Source: Oscillospiraceae bacterium (lineage in GTDB: Bacteria; Bacillota; Clostridia; Oscillospirales; Oscillospiraceae). From it: a DNA stretch of 32,881 nt. Made by a program: the position numbers and the translations under genes. Shown piece by piece: positions 31,462 through 32,881 of this stretch; position 1 is the first letter of the stretch; every line of letters begins with the position of its first letter. The DNA is taken from contig JAAWQM010000033.1 in NCBI GenBank assembly GCA_022800525.1, positions 1-32,881 of the forward strand, written 5' to 3'. The notes beneath the pieces were generated by a model that saw only the letters and a program-made list of their open reading frames with translations, was not told where the DNA came from and did not search any database.

Positions 31462-32763
31462 ATGAAAAGAAGAGTCTTAGCAATGTTCCTGGCCTGTGTG
31501 ATGGCCCTGGGCCTGCTGGCTGGCTGCGGCGGGAACGACAGCGATGCTCCCGGCAGCAGCGGCGGCAGCAACGGCGGCAGCAACGCTTCCACCCCCTCCG
31601 GCGGCTCCGGAGAGGCGACCGACATCACCCTGAAGGTCTGGTGTCCCACCAACCAGATCGAGACCGGCATCATGGATGAGCAGCAGAAGGCGTTCCAGGA
31701 GGCCCATCCCGAGTGGAATATCACCTGGGACACCACCGCCGTGGGCGAGGACACCTGCCAGGAGAGCGTCCTGCGGGACGTGGACAGCGCCGCTGACGTG
31801 TACTTTTTCTCTAGCGACCAGCTGCCCGCTCTGGTCAGCGCCGGTGCCATCGCCCAGCTGGGCGGCTCCACCGCCGAGATGGTGGAGAACAACATGTCCG
31901 AGGCCGTGGTCAACACCGCCAAGGTGGACGGCAGCCTCTACGCCATCCCCTTCACCCACAATACATTCTTCATGTTCTACGACAAGACCCTGCTCAGCGA
32001 GGATGACATCAAGTCCCTGGAGAGCATCATGGCTGCGGAGACTGCCGATAACGTGTACAACTTCTACTTTGAGTCCGCAGGCGGCTGGAAGCTGGGTTGC
32101 TACTACTACGGCGCGGGCCTGAGCGTGTTCGGCGCGGACGGCAGCGACCTGAGCGCGGGTGTGGACTGGAACAACGCCACCGGCCTTGCCGTCACCAACT
32201 ACCTCATTGACCTCATCGGCAACCCCAAGTGCGCCTATGACGGCGAGATCGCCGTCTCCGAGCTGATTGCTGACCACCGCCTGGGCGCATGGTTCGACGG
32301 CTCCTGGAACTACGACCTGTATCACGACGCTCTGGGCGACGACCTGGGTCTGGCCGTGATCCCCACCTTCAACCCCGACGGCACGGACCGCCAGCTCCTG
32401 GGCTTCTACAGCTCCAAGTGTATCGGCGTCAACGCCAAGAGCCAGAATCCTGCCGCCGCCGTGGCCTTCGCCGCCTTCCTGGGCAACGAGGAGAACCAGG
32501 TCCTGCGCTATGAGAAGTCCGCGCAGATTCCCACCAACATCAGCGCCGCCGCCACGGAGGCCGTGCAGTCCAGCGAGCTGGCCGCCGTCATCACCGCTGA
32601 GGCCAACAGCTGCAGCGTGATGCAGCCCCTGAGCACCACCTTCTCCGCCCGCTACTGGACCTACGCCGGGGCCATCCCCACGGAGATCCGCAGCGGCGAG
32701 ATCAACAAAGACAACGCCCAGGCCAAGCTGGACACCTTCGTGGCCGCCATGACAGCGGAGTAA
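31462..32763 (+). CDS. ABC-transporter extracellular solute-binding lipoprotein, family 1 (sugar type)
   Basis: A 433-residue secreted lipoprotein of the maltose-binding-like family. Signal peptide with lipobox L-L-A-G-C, lipid-modified C22, then a Gly/Ser/Asn-rich linker to ~residue 50. The mature part begins with I-T-L-K-V-W-C-P-T-N and carries the cluster-1 features (F-Q-E-A-H-P-E-W-N-I, Y-A-I-P-F-T-H-N-T-F-F-M-F-Y-D-K). It would deliver a sugar or oligosaccharide to an ABC importer, whose permeases are expected just beyond the window. ATG after AAGGAGGT with nine bases. Controlled by the divergent LacI protein via flanking operators. A hairpin repeat array starts 20 bases past the stop. 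Confidence 0.94.
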   Translation: MKRRVLAMFLACVMALGLLAGCGGNDSDAPGSSGGSNGGSNASTPSGGSGEATDITLKVWCPTNQIETGIMDEQQKAFQEAHPEWNITWDTTAVGEDTCQESVLRDVDSAADVYFFSSDQLPALVSAGAIAQLGGSTAEMVENNMSEAVVNTAKVDGSLYAIPFTHNTFFMFYDKTLLSEDDIKSLESIMAAETADNVYNFYFESAGGWKLGCYYYGAGLSVFGADGSDLSAGVDWNNATGLAVTNYLIDLIGNPKCAYDGEIAVSELIADHRLGAWFDGSWNYDLYHDALGDDLGLAVIPTFNPDGTDRQLLGFYSSKCIGVNAKSQNPAAAVAFAAFLGNEENQVLRYEKSAQIPTNISAAATEAVQSSELAAVITAEANSCSVMQPLSTTFSARYWTYAGAIPTEIRSGEINKDNAQAKLDTFVAAMTAE

Positions 32764-32782
32764 ATTGTGAATCAGAGTGAAT

Positions 32783-32881
32783 CATGAAAATCTTATACAT
32801 AAGATTTTCATGCTGCGGACCAGCCGCAGCATGAAAATCTTATACATAAGATTTTCATGCTGCGGACCAGCCGCAGCATGA
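32783..32881. repeat. 47-bp tandem repeat of alternating AT and GC palindromes, runs off the window
   Basis: Units 32783-32829 and 32830-32876 are identical; a third unit begins at 32877. Each unit is a 30-base palindrome (CATGAAAATCTTAT at 32783-32796, two bases, its exact complement 32799-32812) followed by a GC hairpin (CTGCGG-ACCAG-CCGCAG). The CATG ends are shared, so AT and GC hairpins compete or stack. It begins 20 bases after the binding-protein stop. Copy number and right end are unknown. Confidence 0.92.

Noticed and set aside
32783-32881. CRISPR array
   Set aside because: The 17-base intervals between palindromes are identical rather than unique spacers, and no cas gene is present.

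Overview
The window looks like chromosomal core and near-core sequence from a GC-rich gut-type Firmicute of the Clostridia, most likely Oscillospiraceae/Ruminococcaceae. Support: strong AGGAGG-type ribosome sites, TTGACA/17-bp/extended -10 promoters, a T-box leader, a VTC/DUF4956/carbohydrate-binding triad, TrpB2, QueT, and a BlaI/BlaR1-type pair. The placement is inferred from gene content; no marker RNA is present. There is no prophage, transposase, CRISPR array, tRNA or rRNA.

Layout. 1-2124: end of a phosphohexomutase and a PLP aminotransferase, closed by a terminator. 2244-4030: promoter, tryptophan T-box leader and trpB2. 4029-6620: two divergent accessory genes, an AraC-type HTH/aminoglycoside-phosphotransferase-like fusion and an unrecognised zinc-ribbon protein. 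6658-9306 (minus): queT with a structured, probably preQ1-sensing leader, then two membrane proteins of unknown function. 9424-10110 (minus): a membrane-anchored transglutaminase-like protein. 10223-13910: an autoregulated BlaI repressor and an M56 sensor protease with a very large unusual ectodomain. 13925-15820 (minus): ftsH. 15917-19136: polyphosphate-polymerase-like VTC protein, DUF4956 membrane protein and surface beta-helix protein, behind an 11-bp-periodic array resembling Gram-positive PhoP boxes. 19188-23451 (minus): TepA/ClpP-like protease, cobU, cobT and a prfC-type release factor. 23572-28754: M16C peptidase, YitT-type membrane protein and cysteine desulfidase-family protein in one tight run. 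29199-31111 (minus): TraX-like protein coupled to a LacI regulator. 31307-end: a sugar-type ABC solute-binding lipoprotein divergent from lacI, followed by a 47-bp tandem repeat of alternating hairpins that runs off the edge.

Regulatory logic is unusually readable. trpB2 has a Trp T-box whose specifier (TGG) and T-box UGGC bulge both fit tRNA-Trp. blaI has a 12-bp inverted operator pair around its -10. lacI and the binding-protein gene share GTTTCGAAAC-type operators. queT has a leader starting at the transcription start whose first hairpin loop can pair with the Shine-Dalgarno sequence. Four + strand promoters share a TGTGCTA extended -10. No obviously new defence or biosynthetic system is present; the most novel-looking items are the terminal hairpin array, the HTH-kinase fusion with an internal ribosome site, the possible phosphate control of the VTC operon, and the queT leader.
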